Assembly (NCBI GenBank): GCA_024235135.1
Contig: JACKMZ010000001.1
Location: forward strand, 248,001 to 312,000
Length of the DNA stretch: 64,000 bases
Reading direction: 5' to 3'
DNA from: Gammaproteobacteria bacterium
GTDB taxonomy: Bacteria; Pseudomonadota; Gammaproteobacteria; Competibacterales; Competibacteraceae
Each line of letters begins with the position of its first letter. Positions within the stretch are counted from its first letter, which is position 1. The position numbers were made by a program, and so were the translations under genes. Positions 8,972 through 15,868 of the stretch are shown here, piece by piece. Below the pieces are notes generated by a model. It did not search any database, was not told the DNA's origin, and was given only the letters and a program-made list of their open reading frames with translations.

Positions 8972-9859
8972 ATGCCTGAATTGATGAATACCCGTGAAGT
9001 GGCCGCCTACCTGCGCATCAAGGAGCGCAAGGTCTATGATCTGGTGGCGGCGCGCTCGATTCCCTGTACCCGCGCCACGGGCAAGTGGTTGTTCCCGAAA
9101 CCGTTGATCGACCTTTGGCTGCTACGCAGCACGGAATATCAAGCCGCGTTCGAGACCGTGCTCATTCCCCCGCCCGTCATTGCCGGAAGTCATGATCCGC
9201 TGCTGGAATGGGCGGTGCGCGAAGCCGATTGCGGTTTGGCGCTGCTGATCGGCGGTAGTCTGGCCGGTCTCGAACAACTGGCGTCGCGTCAGGCGCTGGC
9301 CTGCGGTCTGCACGTTTTCGAGCCAAGCCAGGGGGGACATAACATCGATCTGGTGCGCCATAGTTTGGCGGAATTTCCCGTGGTCGCCTTGGAATGGGCC
9401 TGGCGCGAACAGGGTCTGATCGTGGCGGCGGGTAATCCCCTGGCCATCGGTGGACTGCAGGATCTGATCGCGCGGCGGGCGCGTTTCGTGGACCGTCAGC
9501 CGGGTGCGGGCAGCCATTTGCTGTTGGAGCATCTGCTGGCGGTGCACGGCCTGAACCTGGCCGATCTAGCGATAGAGCTACCGGCGGCGCGTAGCGAAAC
9601 GGAGGTGGCCCAAACGGTATTTGCCGGCAAGGCCGATGCGGGATTGGGTATCGCCGCCGTGGCGCGGCAGTTCCGGCTGGATTTCGTGCCCTTGCATCGG
9701 GAACGGTACGATCTGGTCATCGGCCGGCGCGATTACTTCGAACCGGCCTTTCAGAGGTTGCTGGCATTCGCCCGGACGCCCCGCTTCGCGAGTCAGGCCG
9801 CCGATCTACAAGGTTACGACATCAGCGGGCTCGGGCAGGTGGTGTACAACGCCCCGTGA
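8972..9859 (+). CDS. HTH regulator with periplasmic-binding-protein-like domain
   Basis: A 295-residue protein. Residues 1-55 form an excisionase/MerR-like helix-turn-helix (MNTREVAAYLRIKERKVYDLV ... GKWLFPKPLIDLWL). Residues about 65-290 resemble a substrate-binding domain of the molybdate/tungstate-binding type (LLIGGSLAGLEQLA, QGLIVAAGNPLAIGG, DRQPGAGSH, VFAGKADAGLGIAAVARQF). This is the known arrangement of COG1910-type one-component regulators, which sense a small ligand such as an oxyanion. GAAGGACGGG precedes ATG 8972. Its ligand is not deducible. It follows the AcuC-like gene by 35 bases, so it may be co-transcribed with it, and converges with the Fe-S operon on the other strand. Confidence 0.8.
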   Translation: MPELMNTREVAAYLRIKERKVYDLVAARSIPCTRATGKWLFPKPLIDLWLLRSTEYQAAFETVLIPPPVIAGSHDPLLEWAVREADCGLALLIGGSLAGLEQLASRQALACGLHVFEPSQGGHNIDLVRHSLAEFPVVALEWAWREQGLIVAAGNPLAIGGLQDLIARRARFVDRQPGAGSHLLLEHLLAVHGLNLADLAIELPAARSETEVAQTVFAGKADAGLGIAAVARQFRLDFVPLHRERYDLVIGRRDYFEPAFQRLLAFARTPRFASQAADLQGYDISGLGQVVYNAP

Positions 9860-9871
9860 CGTCGCTTTCGC

Positions 9872-10195
9872 TCAGACGCTGAAACTCTCGCCACAACCGC
9901 ACTGATCCTTGACCCGTGGATTATTGAAGCGAAAGGCTTCGTTCAGTCCTTCTTTTCTGAAATCCAGTTCGCTGCCATCCAGAAAAGGCAGGCTTTCCGT
10001 GTTGACGATGAGCTTGACGCCGCGGTCTTCGAACACGTGGTCGTCCGGCGTGATTTCATCGGCGAAGTCAATGACGTAGGAATAGCCCGAGCAGCCCGAA
10101 GTGCGCACGCCCACGCGCAGCCCTTCGCCTTTGCCGCGTTTGATGAGATAGTTGCGGACGCGATCCGCCGCGCTTTCTGTCAATGTGATGGCCAT
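9872..10195 (-). CDS. iscA: A-type Fe-S carrier, IscA family
   Basis: A 107-residue protein of the HesB/IscA family, which carries Fe-S clusters to apo-proteins. The three ligand cysteines are all present: one in GVRTSGCSGYSY and two in the C-terminal CGC of DQCGCGESF. ATG 10195 (MAITLTESAA) is chosen because GAGGTG precedes it with 6 bases of spacing; a GTG three codons upstream overlaps that ribosome site. It is the last gene of the minus-strand cysE-iscS-iscU-iscA operon, 36 bases after the IscU-like gene. Unlike that neighbour it looks fully functional. Confidence 0.9.
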   Translation of the reverse strand: MAITLTESAADRVRNYLIKRGKGEGLRVGVRTSGCSGYSYVIDFADEITPDDHVFEDRGVKLIVNTESLPFLDGSELDFRKEGLNEAFRFNNPRVKDQCGCGESFSV

Positions 10196-10231
10196 CGATT
10201 TCACCTCATTCGTAAACGGTCATTGGGATCG

Positions 10232-10657
10232 TCACCGGGCGGTTGGCGACGCTTTGCGCTGATAGTCGGCCAAGGCCGCTCGCAAGGCGCGTTCCACCCA
10301 CACCGCGCTTTGGATTTCCAAGGCCGGCAGGGACAGTTGTTCAGCCAGTCGGGTGTTGTCCATCGTCGCGGCCTCGTCCAGCGTTTTGCCATGTAGCCAT
10401 TCGCTAACCCAGGAACACAACGCGATCGCCGCTACCCCGCCGTAAGCCTTGAAACAAACATCCGTTATGACGCCCAAGGGAGTGACTTTGATTTGCAACT
10501 TTATCACGTTGCCGAGCGTCGGAGCACCTACCCAGCCGGTTCCGACAGTGCGGTCGTCTTCCGCGAAGGTTCCGACGTGGCGGGGATGCTCGAAGTGTTC
10601 CCTCAGGAGATCGCTGTAACGCGCGAGGGGTTGCAAGGGGATTACGCCGTCTCCCAT
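10232..10657 (-). CDS. IscU-like scaffold protein lacking all cluster-ligand residues
   Basis: A 141-residue protein aligning along its length with IscU (EHFEHPRHVGTF, GTGWVGAP, NVIKLQIKV, FKAYGG, SEWLHGKTLDEA, ALADYQRK). From memory of E. coli IscU, the Fe-S ligands are Cys37, Asp39, Cys63, His105 and Cys106. Here the equivalents are Leu and Asn (GAPTLGN), Gly (YGGVAA), and Gln-Ser (EIQSAV). Two cysteines occur at non-equivalent positions (DVCF, ALCS). The protein should therefore not hold a normal [2Fe-2S] cluster, although the fold and IscS-contact surface look kept. ATG 10657 overlaps the iscS end by 16 bases, indicating translational coupling; an internal TTG just after the iscS stop is an alternative start. 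The open frame without stops argues against a pseudogene. Confidence 0.85.
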   Translation of the reverse strand: MGDGVIPLQPLARYSDLLREHFEHPRHVGTFAEDDRTVGTGWVGAPTLGNVIKLQIKVTPLGVITDVCFKAYGGVAAIALCSWVSEWLHGKTLDEAATMDNTRLAEQLSLPALEIQSAVWVERALRAALADYQRKASPTAR

Positions 10658-11856
10658 TGCAATGTATCCGGTTCCAAACCCTGCTGTCGCAAATCCCACA
10701 AGGGGGAAAGGCTACGTAAGCGGTTGACGGCGTGCCGTACCGCCCCGATCGTCCAATCGATTTCCTCGCTTTGTGTGAAGCGGCCCAGGCTGAAGCGGAG
10801 GGCGCTACGGGCCAACGGCTCCGGGCAGCCCAAAGCGCGCAACACGTGGGAGGGCTCCTGATTGGCCGAACTGCAGGCCGAGCCCGTGGATACGGCCAGA
10901 TCCGGCAAGGCGGCCAGCAACGACTCACCGGTAATATCGGCGAAACTGACATTCAGAATGCCAGCCGCGCGCGGCGCCGCCGCGCCGTGCAGACGGATAT
11001 TCCCCAGATCCCGCAGTCCGTCCCACAAACGGTCTCGCAAGCGGCCGATGCGCGCGTTGTCATCCGCCATTTCCTGGGTGGCGATGCGACAGGCCTCGCC
11101 CATGCCGACGATCTGATGGGTGGCCAGCGTTCCCGCGCGCAGTCCATGTTCCTGGCCGCCGCCGTGCATCTGAGCGGCCAGACGCAGCTTCGGCCAGCGT
11201 CGCACATAAAGCGCGCCAACGCCCTTGGGGCCATGGATTTTATGGGCGCTCAGACTCAGCAGGTCGATAGAGGTGGCCTGCACGTCCAGCGGGCATTTGC
11301 CCAGGCTCTGCGCGCCGTCCACATGCAGCAGCACGCCCTGCTCGCGGGTCAGGCGACCGATCGCCGCCACATCCTGAATGACCCCGATCTCGTTGTTGAC
11401 GTGCATGAGCGACACCAGCACGGTGTCGTCCCGCAAAGCCGCCGCCAGGCGCTCGGGATTCAGGAGTCCGTCGGGTTCGGGGTCCAGATACGTGATGGCG
11501 TAACCGGAGCGTTCCAGATGATTGCAGACATCCAACGTGGCGCGATGTTCGGTTTTGGCGGTGACGATATGCCGTCCCTTGTTGGCCGCCGCGGCCCCCT
11601 TGAGCGCCAGGTTGATGGATTCCGTCGCCCCGGAAGTCCAGACGATGGCCTTGGGATCGGCGTTGATCAGGGCGGCCACTTGGCTGCGGGCGGTTTCCAC
11701 GGCCGCGCGGGCCGCCCAACCCCAGGCGTGATTGTGCGAGGCGGGATTGCCGAATTCGCCATCGATCGTCAGAAAACGACCCATGATTTCGGCAACCCGA
11801 CGATCCAGCGGGGTGGTGGCCGCGTAATCCAGATACACCGGCAAACGCAGGGCCAT
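10642..11856 (-). CDS. iscS: cysteine desulfurase, IscS type
   Basis: A 404-residue PLP enzyme that removes sulfur from cysteine for Fe-S assembly and tRNA thiolation. Lys206 in SLSAHKIHGPKG binds PLP and Cys328 in STGSACSSA is the persulfide cysteine; both numbers equal those of E. coli IscS. The N-terminus PVYLDYAATTPLD and the C-terminus SPLWDLRQQGLE (equivalent to the IscU-binding tail SPLWDMYKEG) support group I IscS. It starts 2 bases after the cysE stop and overlaps the IscU-like gene, so the cluster is an operon. No iscR, hscBA or fdx is present around it, so a second complete isc or suf system elsewhere in the genome is likely. Confidence 0.92.
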   Translation of the reverse strand: MALRLPVYLDYAATTPLDRRVAEIMGRFLTIDGEFGNPASHNHAWGWAARAAVETARSQVAALINADPKAIVWTSGATESINLALKGAAAANKGRHIVTAKTEHRATLDVCNHLERSGYAITYLDPEPDGLLNPERLAAALRDDTVLVSLMHVNNEIGVIQDVAAIGRLTREQGVLLHVDGAQSLGKCPLDVQATSIDLLSLSAHKIHGPKGVGALYVRRWPKLRLAAQMHGGGQEHGLRAGTLATHQIVGMGEACRIATQEMADDNARIGRLRDRLWDGLRDLGNIRLHGAAAPRAAGILNVSFADITGESLLAALPDLAVSTGSACSSANQEPSHVLRALGCPEPLARSALRFSLGRFTQSEEIDWTIGAVRHAVNRLRSLSPLWDLRQQGLEPDTLQWETA

Positions 11857-11858
11857 GA

Positions 11859-12653
11859 TTAGCGTCCGTTTTCCTCGCTGGTCGCGGTCTGGCCTTCGGG
11901 AGGGGCCACCGAGTACAGCTCGCAGTTTTGCAAACTGGGCAACGGCCCGTTGCCTGAGGCCAGGCCCGCTTCGTTCAAGGTTTTGCTCATTTCCTCAATC
12001 TTGCAATCCAGCAATTGAATGTGTTCCAGCATGCGGTTGATGACGCTGGCTTCCGGGTCGGGCATGTCGGGCGTCGTACCGTAGGCGTCGAAGCCCAGCT
12101 TGCGGGCGATCGCGCGCCGCAATTCCTTGTCCTGACGTGGCGTTTGTTCCACTAACCGGCCTGGCACGCCGACCACCGTGCCGTGGGCCGGGACATCCTT
12201 GAGCACCACGGAATTGGAGCCGATACGGGCGTCGTCGTGAATGGTCACGGGGCCGAGTATCTTGGCGCCTGCGCCGACCACGATGTTGTTGCACAAGGTG
12301 GGATGGCGTTTGCCTTTCTGCCAGCTCGTGCCGCCCAGCGTCACGCCGTGATACAAAGTACAGTCGTCCCCGATGACCGCGGTCTCGCCGATCACCACGC
12401 CCATGCCGTGATCGATGAAGAAGCGCCGGCCGATAGTCGCGCCGGGATGAATTTCGATGCCGGTCATCCAACGTGCGAAAGTGGAAATGAAGCGGGCCAG
12501 CCATTTCAGCTTTATCCGCCACAGCCGATGGCTAAAGCGGTGTACCAGCAAGGCGTGGATGCCCGGATAGGTGGTGAGGATCTCGAAGACATTGCGCGCC
12601 GCCGGATCGCGGTCGAACACGCAATGCACATCTTCTCGTAAACGTTGCCACAT
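11859..12653 (-). CDS. cysE: serine O-acetyltransferase
   Basis: A 264-residue left-handed beta-helix acetyltransferase making O-acetylserine for cysteine synthesis. It has the short CysE/EpsC-type N-terminus (MWQRLREDVHCVFDRDPAAR) and the hexapeptide region IEIHPGATIGRRFFIDHGMG with catalytic His, followed by VIGETAVIGDDCTLYHGVTLGG. A C-terminal extension of about 70 residues after GVPGRLVEQ is longer than usual and helical. ATG 12653 is preferred to an upstream TTG. It is the first gene of the cysE-iscS-iscU-iscA operon, which places cysteine supply directly with the desulfurase. A TATAAT box lies about 75 bases upstream. Confidence 0.9.
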   Translation of the reverse strand: MWQRLREDVHCVFDRDPAARNVFEILTTYPGIHALLVHRFSHRLWRIKLKWLARFISTFARWMTGIEIHPGATIGRRFFIDHGMGVVIGETAVIGDDCTLYHGVTLGGTSWQKGKRHPTLCNNIVVGAGAKILGPVTIHDDARIGSNSVVLKDVPAHGTVVGVPGRLVEQTPRQDKELRRAIARKLGFDAYGTTPDMPDPEASVINRMLEHIQLLDCKIEEMSKTLNEAGLASGNGPLPSLQNCELYSVAPPEGQTATSEENGR

Positions 12654-12725
12654 AGGCCGACTCAACCTGATAGACGAAAGGGTGACGGAGGATGGGATCG
12701 CACGGGGCGGCCCGATTTCCGAGTG

Positions 12726-12752
12726 ATTATATCAACAATTCGGACCCCGCAA
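12726..12752 (-). promoter_or_regulatory. candidate sigma-70 promoter of the cysE-isc operon
   Basis: On the minus strand a perfect TATAAT (12726-12731) is preceded by a weak -35-like TTGCGG (12747-12752) at 15-base spacing. It lies in the 112-base gap between mutM and cysE. The -10 is convincing, the -35 is not. Confidence 0.45.
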
Positions 12753-12765
12753 GTGGACGTTGTCG

Positions 12766-13581
12766 TCAATGTTGACAACGGCTGCAGAAATAAGTGGCGC
12801 GCTGTCCTGTGCGGCTGAGGCGGATCGGCGTCTGGCATTGCTGGCAGGGCAGGTTGTGGCGTCCGTAGACGCGCAGGGATTGCTGAAAATAACCCGGTTC
12901 GCCGAATCCTCCGACATAATCGCGCAGCGTGGTGCCGCCCTGACGGATGGCATCCTCCAGGACCTGGCGGATAGCCGCCGCCAGCACGACATAACGGCTT
13001 TCGGCGATGCGTCCGGCGGCGCGTTCAGGATGGATGCCGGCCAGAAACAACGCTTCGTTGGCGTAGATGTTGCCGACTCCCACGACGACATGACCGTCCA
13101 TAATAAAGGACTTGACCGCCAGTTGCCGGCCCCGCGCGCGCCGATACAAATATTCGCCGCCGAAGGCCGGTCCCAAGGGTTCGGGGCCCAGATCGCGCAA
13201 CAATGGATGGCGCTCCGGGGGCTCGGTTGTCCACAGCAACGCGCCAAAACGGCGGGGATCGTTGAAACGCAGGTTATAGCCGTTGGCTAGTTGCAAATCG
13301 ACGTGATCGTGCTTGCCGACTGGGACGTCCTGACGCAAGATGCGCAAGCTGCCGGACATGCCCAGGTGAAACAGCGCCGTGCCGTCGCCAGTTTCCAGCA
13401 ACAAGTATTTCCCGCGCCGATTGACGGCCTGAATTTGTTGGCCGGCCAGGCGCTGCGGCAAGTCCGCTGGAATCGGCCACCGCAGCCGCGATTCCCGGAC
13501 CACGACCTGACTGATGATCTGTTGTTGCAAGGCCGGCGCGATCCCGCGACGGGTGGTTTCGACTTCCGGTAATTCGGGCAT
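12766..13581 (-). CDS. mutM: formamidopyrimidine-DNA glycosylase
   Basis: A 271-residue DNA repair glycosylase/AP lyase that removes 8-oxoguanine and FaPy lesions. After Met removal the protein begins PELPEVETTRRGI, giving the catalytic Pro1 and Glu2. Lys in GKYLLLETGDGTALFHLGMSG and the C-terminal zinc finger (CQQCQTPI ... TYFCSRCQH) are present. The start at 13581 (MPELPEVE) is fixed by this N-terminus; upstream in-frame codons are spurious. Length matches the family (about 270). It is transcribed away from the desaturase gene at 13736; the A/T-rich stretch around 13627-13645 probably holds promoters. Confidence 0.95.
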   Translation of the reverse strand: MPELPEVETTRRGIAPALQQQIISQVVVRESRLRWPIPADLPQRLAGQQIQAVNRRGKYLLLETGDGTALFHLGMSGSLRILRQDVPVGKHDHVDLQLANGYNLRFNDPRRFGALLWTTEPPERHPLLRDLGPEPLGPAFGGEYLYRRARGRQLAVKSFIMDGHVVVGVGNIYANEALFLAGIHPERAAGRIAESRYVVLAAAIRQVLEDAIRQGGTTLRDYVGGFGEPGYFQQSLRVYGRHNLPCQQCQTPIRLSRTGQRATYFCSRCQH

Positions 13582-13735
13582 GGATCGCAGATAGGGACTC
13601 AACGGGCGACATGGACGGGAAACCCATTATATTTTATAGTCATCAGTGTAACCGAGAGTGTTCCTGGCCCCTTATCCTGAGGGATGGCCAGCACCCGATC
13701 CAGAACGATAACCCTCACCATCGACCGACGACTAC

Positions 13736-14941
13736 ATGATCTCTTTCGACCCGTTTTTGCAATTCCTAAACACCGGACTTTTGGATCTGCCGCTGTGGGG
13801 CTTGGTTGTCGCCACCCTGCTGCTGACGCATGTGACGATTGTCTCGGTCACAGTGTTTCTGCATCGTGCCCAGGCGCATCGCGCGTTGGATCTGCACCCT
13901 GCCGTCAGCCACTTTTTCCGCTTCTGGCTGTGGCTGACCACCGGCATGGTCACCAAGGAGTGGGTGGCGATTCACCGCAAACACCACGCCAAATGCGAAA
14001 CGCCTGACGATCCCCACAGCCCCCAGGTGCTGGGTATCGGCAAAGTCCTCAAGGAAGGCGCGGAATTGTATCGGGATGAAGCGAAAAACGCCGACACGCT
14101 GCAACGTTACGGACATAGCACGCCGGATGACTGGTTGGAGCGTCGCGTCTATTCGCCTTACAACTACGTCGGCATGGGGATTTTGATGTTCATCGACCTC
14201 GGCCTATTCGGTATCGCGGGTCTGACCGTGTGGGCTGTGCAATTGCTATGGATACCCATTTGGGCGGCGGGGGTCATCAACGGCATCGGTCATTATTGGG
14301 GTTACCGCAATTACGAGACCCGTGACGCGTCCTCCAATATCGTGCCCTGGGGTATCTTTATCGGCGGCGAGGAATTGCACAACAATCACCATGCCTTTCC
14401 CAGTTCGGCGAAGCTGTCCAACAAGTGGTGGGAACTCGACGTGGGCTGGTTCTATATTCGCGTATTACAGGGATTGCGCTTGGCGCGGGTCAAGAAGGTA
14501 GCGCCCACGCCACAGCGTCGGCCGGAGAAACAGGCGGTGGATCTGGATACCCTGCGGGCCGTCGTTTTGAATCGGCTGTATGTCATGGCCGATTTCGGAC
14601 GGGACGTCGTGATTCCCGTGCTGCGCGAAGAAGTCAGCAAAGCCGACGCGTCGCGCCGTCGTTTCCTAAAAACGGCGCGGGCTTTGCTGGTGCGTGAAGA
14701 CACCCGGCTGGGTCCGCGGGATCGTGATCACCTGGACAATGTGCTCAAGGACAGCCAGCCGCTGCGCACCGTGTACGAGTTCCGCGCTCGCTTGCAGGCC
14801 ATCTGGGGACGCACCACGGTCAACCATGAGAAACTGCTGGCTTCATTGCAACAGTGGTGTGTCGAAGCGGAGGGTAGCGGCATTCAATGCCTGCGTGATT
14901 TTGCCCAGTCCCTGCGCAGCTATTCCTTGCGCATCGCTTAG
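13736..14941 (+). CDS. membrane fatty acid (acyl-CoA) desaturase
   Basis: A 401-residue integral membrane di-iron desaturase. The three histidine boxes are HRAQAHR, HRKHH and HNNHH (in GEELHNNHHAF), the pattern of delta-9 stearoyl-CoA-type desaturases. Four hydrophobic segments flank them (LPLWGLVVATLLLTH, FFRFWLWLTTGM, MGILMFIDLGLF, WAVQLLWIPIWAAGV). It introduces double bases into membrane fatty acids and so adjusts fluidity. Residues about 260-401 are a soluble helical C-terminal extension without a recognised catalytic motif. It ends in front of a strong bidirectional terminator shared with rpmG. Confidence 0.9.
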   Translation: MISFDPFLQFLNTGLLDLPLWGLVVATLLLTHVTIVSVTVFLHRAQAHRALDLHPAVSHFFRFWLWLTTGMVTKEWVAIHRKHHAKCETPDDPHSPQVLGIGKVLKEGAELYRDEAKNADTLQRYGHSTPDDWLERRVYSPYNYVGMGILMFIDLGLFGIAGLTVWAVQLLWIPIWAAGVINGIGHYWGYRNYETRDASSNIVPWGIFIGGEELHNNHHAFPSSAKLSNKWWELDVGWFYIRVLQGLRLARVKKVAPTPQRRPEKQAVDLDTLRAVVLNRLYVMADFGRDVVIPVLREEVSKADASRRRFLKTARALLVREDTRLGPRDRDHLDNVLKDSQPLRTVYEFRARLQAIWGRTTVNHEKLLASLQQWCVEAEGSGIQCLRDFAQSLRSYSLRIA

Positions 14942-14952
14942 CCATTCAACGC

Positions 14953-14979
14953 CGCGCGCCGATTCATGATCGGCGCGCG
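14953..14979 (+). terminator. GC-rich inverted repeat after desaturase gene
   Basis: Arms cgcgcgccgat (14953-14963) and atcggcgcgcg (14969-14979) pair perfectly around a 5-base loop. Without a T tract of its own, it probably acts together with the following terminator hairpin. Confidence 0.6.
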
Positions 14980-14981
14980 TC

Positions 14982-15015
14982 AATAAAAAACCCGCCATCG
15001 GCGGGTTTTTTATTG
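14982..15015. terminator. bidirectional rho-independent terminator
   Basis: A perfect inverted repeat with core cccgcc-atc-ggcggg flanked by A6 on the left and T6 on the right, so it works as a terminator on both strands. It serves the desaturase gene (plus) and the rpmB-rpmG operon (minus). Confidence 0.9.
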
Positions 15016-15041
15016 ACCAGGAACGGCTGCAAGCAGAAGCA

Positions 15042-15197
15042 TTACTTGATCTTGCCTTCCTTGTACATGACATGCTTGCGGACGACGGGATCGAATTTCT
15101 TCAATTCCAATTTACCCGGCATCGTGCGCTTGTTCTTGGTCGTCGTATAGAAGTGTCCCGTGCCGGCCGAGGAAATCAATTTGATTTTGTCACGCAT
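15042..15197 (-). CDS. rpmG: 50S ribosomal protein L33
   Basis: A 51-residue basic protein, reading MRDKIKLISSAGTGHFYTTT and ending KHVMYKEGKIK, the standard bacterial L33. It belongs to the cysteine-free group, having none of the zinc-ribbon cysteines. TAGGAGG with good spacing precedes ATG 15197. It lies 12 bases after rpmB, forming the conserved rpmBG operon, and ends before the bidirectional terminator. Confidence 0.95.
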   Translation of the reverse strand: MRDKIKLISSAGTGHFYTTTKNKRTMPGKLELKKFDPVVRKHVMYKEGKIK

Positions 15198-15209
15198 GGC
15201 AATGGCCTC

Positions 15210-15446
15210 CTAAAATTTTTCGCCGCGGGCGCGCATTTCCGCCAGTACCGTATCGATACCGTTCTTATCGATGATGCGCATACCTCGGCTGGATAATCGC
15301 AGCTTGACGTAACGTTTTTCACTTTCAACCCAGAACCGGTGGGTGTGCAGGTTCGGAAGAAACCGGCGCCGGGTCTTGTTGTGGGCGTGTGACACATTAT
15401 TGCCGGTGGCCGGACGCTTACCGGTCACTTGACAGACTTTGGACAT
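15210..15446 (-). CDS. rpmB: 50S ribosomal protein L28
   Basis: A 78-residue ribosomal protein with the standard L28 sequence: MSKVCQVTGKRPATGNNVSH at the start, KTRRRFLPNLHTHRFWV and LRLSSRGMRIIDKNGIDTVL after it. Length equals E. coli L28 (78 residues). The start at 15446 is set by the family N-terminus and the AGGAGGA-type ribosome site before it. It is the first gene of the rpmB-rpmG operon. Confidence 0.96.
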   Translation of the reverse strand: MSKVCQVTGKRPATGNNVSHAHNKTRRRFLPNLHTHRFWVESEKRYVKLRLSSRGMRIIDKNGIDTVLAEMRARGEKF

Positions 15447-15650
15447 CGAGTGTTCCTCCTGACCCAAACGCTTTGACAAAGCAAATCTTTATATCAGAGC
15501 AACCCTTTGCACACAAGGTGCGTGTCTTTGATTTTGCGTACATTGTCCCATGAAACGACCGTTTCGCCAGCTTTCGGGCCGAAGCCCGGCGCTACCTGAA
15601 GCGAGCGCGTCGATGGCTCGGCAGGCGCCGGGAGTGCCGACCAGCCTCCT

Positions 15651-15837
15651 TTAATGTGGCGGGCAGATAACCCGCGCGTCGCGGCTGTTGTTGGTTTCGT
15701 CCGACTCCGGAAGAACATGGTTTGCGTCCACGACCACGTTGAGACGATGCGGTCCGGGCGTCAATCGCAGATTATCCGCCTGAGGAAACCAGCACCCTCA
15801 GCCGTACCCCGTTTGTTATATCGAGTAGGTTCTTCAT
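15651..15837 (-). pseudogene. CARDB-domain gene remnant (frameshifted)
   Basis: On the minus strand an ATG at 15837 with a good GGAGGT site opens a 21-codon frame (MKNLLDITNGVRLRVLVSSGG) that stops at 15772. In the adjacent frame 15782-15651 reads ADNLRLTPGPHRLNVVVDAN then HVLPESDETNN and stops. The second piece matches the end of a CARDB (cell-adhesion-related) domain, whose typical close is VDPDNxVxESNExNN. The two frames look like the broken end of a gene for an extracellular protein. It lies just downstream of another broken gene on the same strand, so the 15.6-17.8 kb stretch is decaying. The 204 bases between this and rpmB show nothing recognisable. Confidence 0.6.
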
Positions 15838-15868
15838 GTTGACCTCCGGCGGGGGGGTTGGGAATCGG

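Noticed and set aside
15494..15718. Minus-strand 74-codon frame next to rpmB
   Set aside because: It is in the frame adjacent to the CARDB remnant and has no ribosome site or family resemblance.
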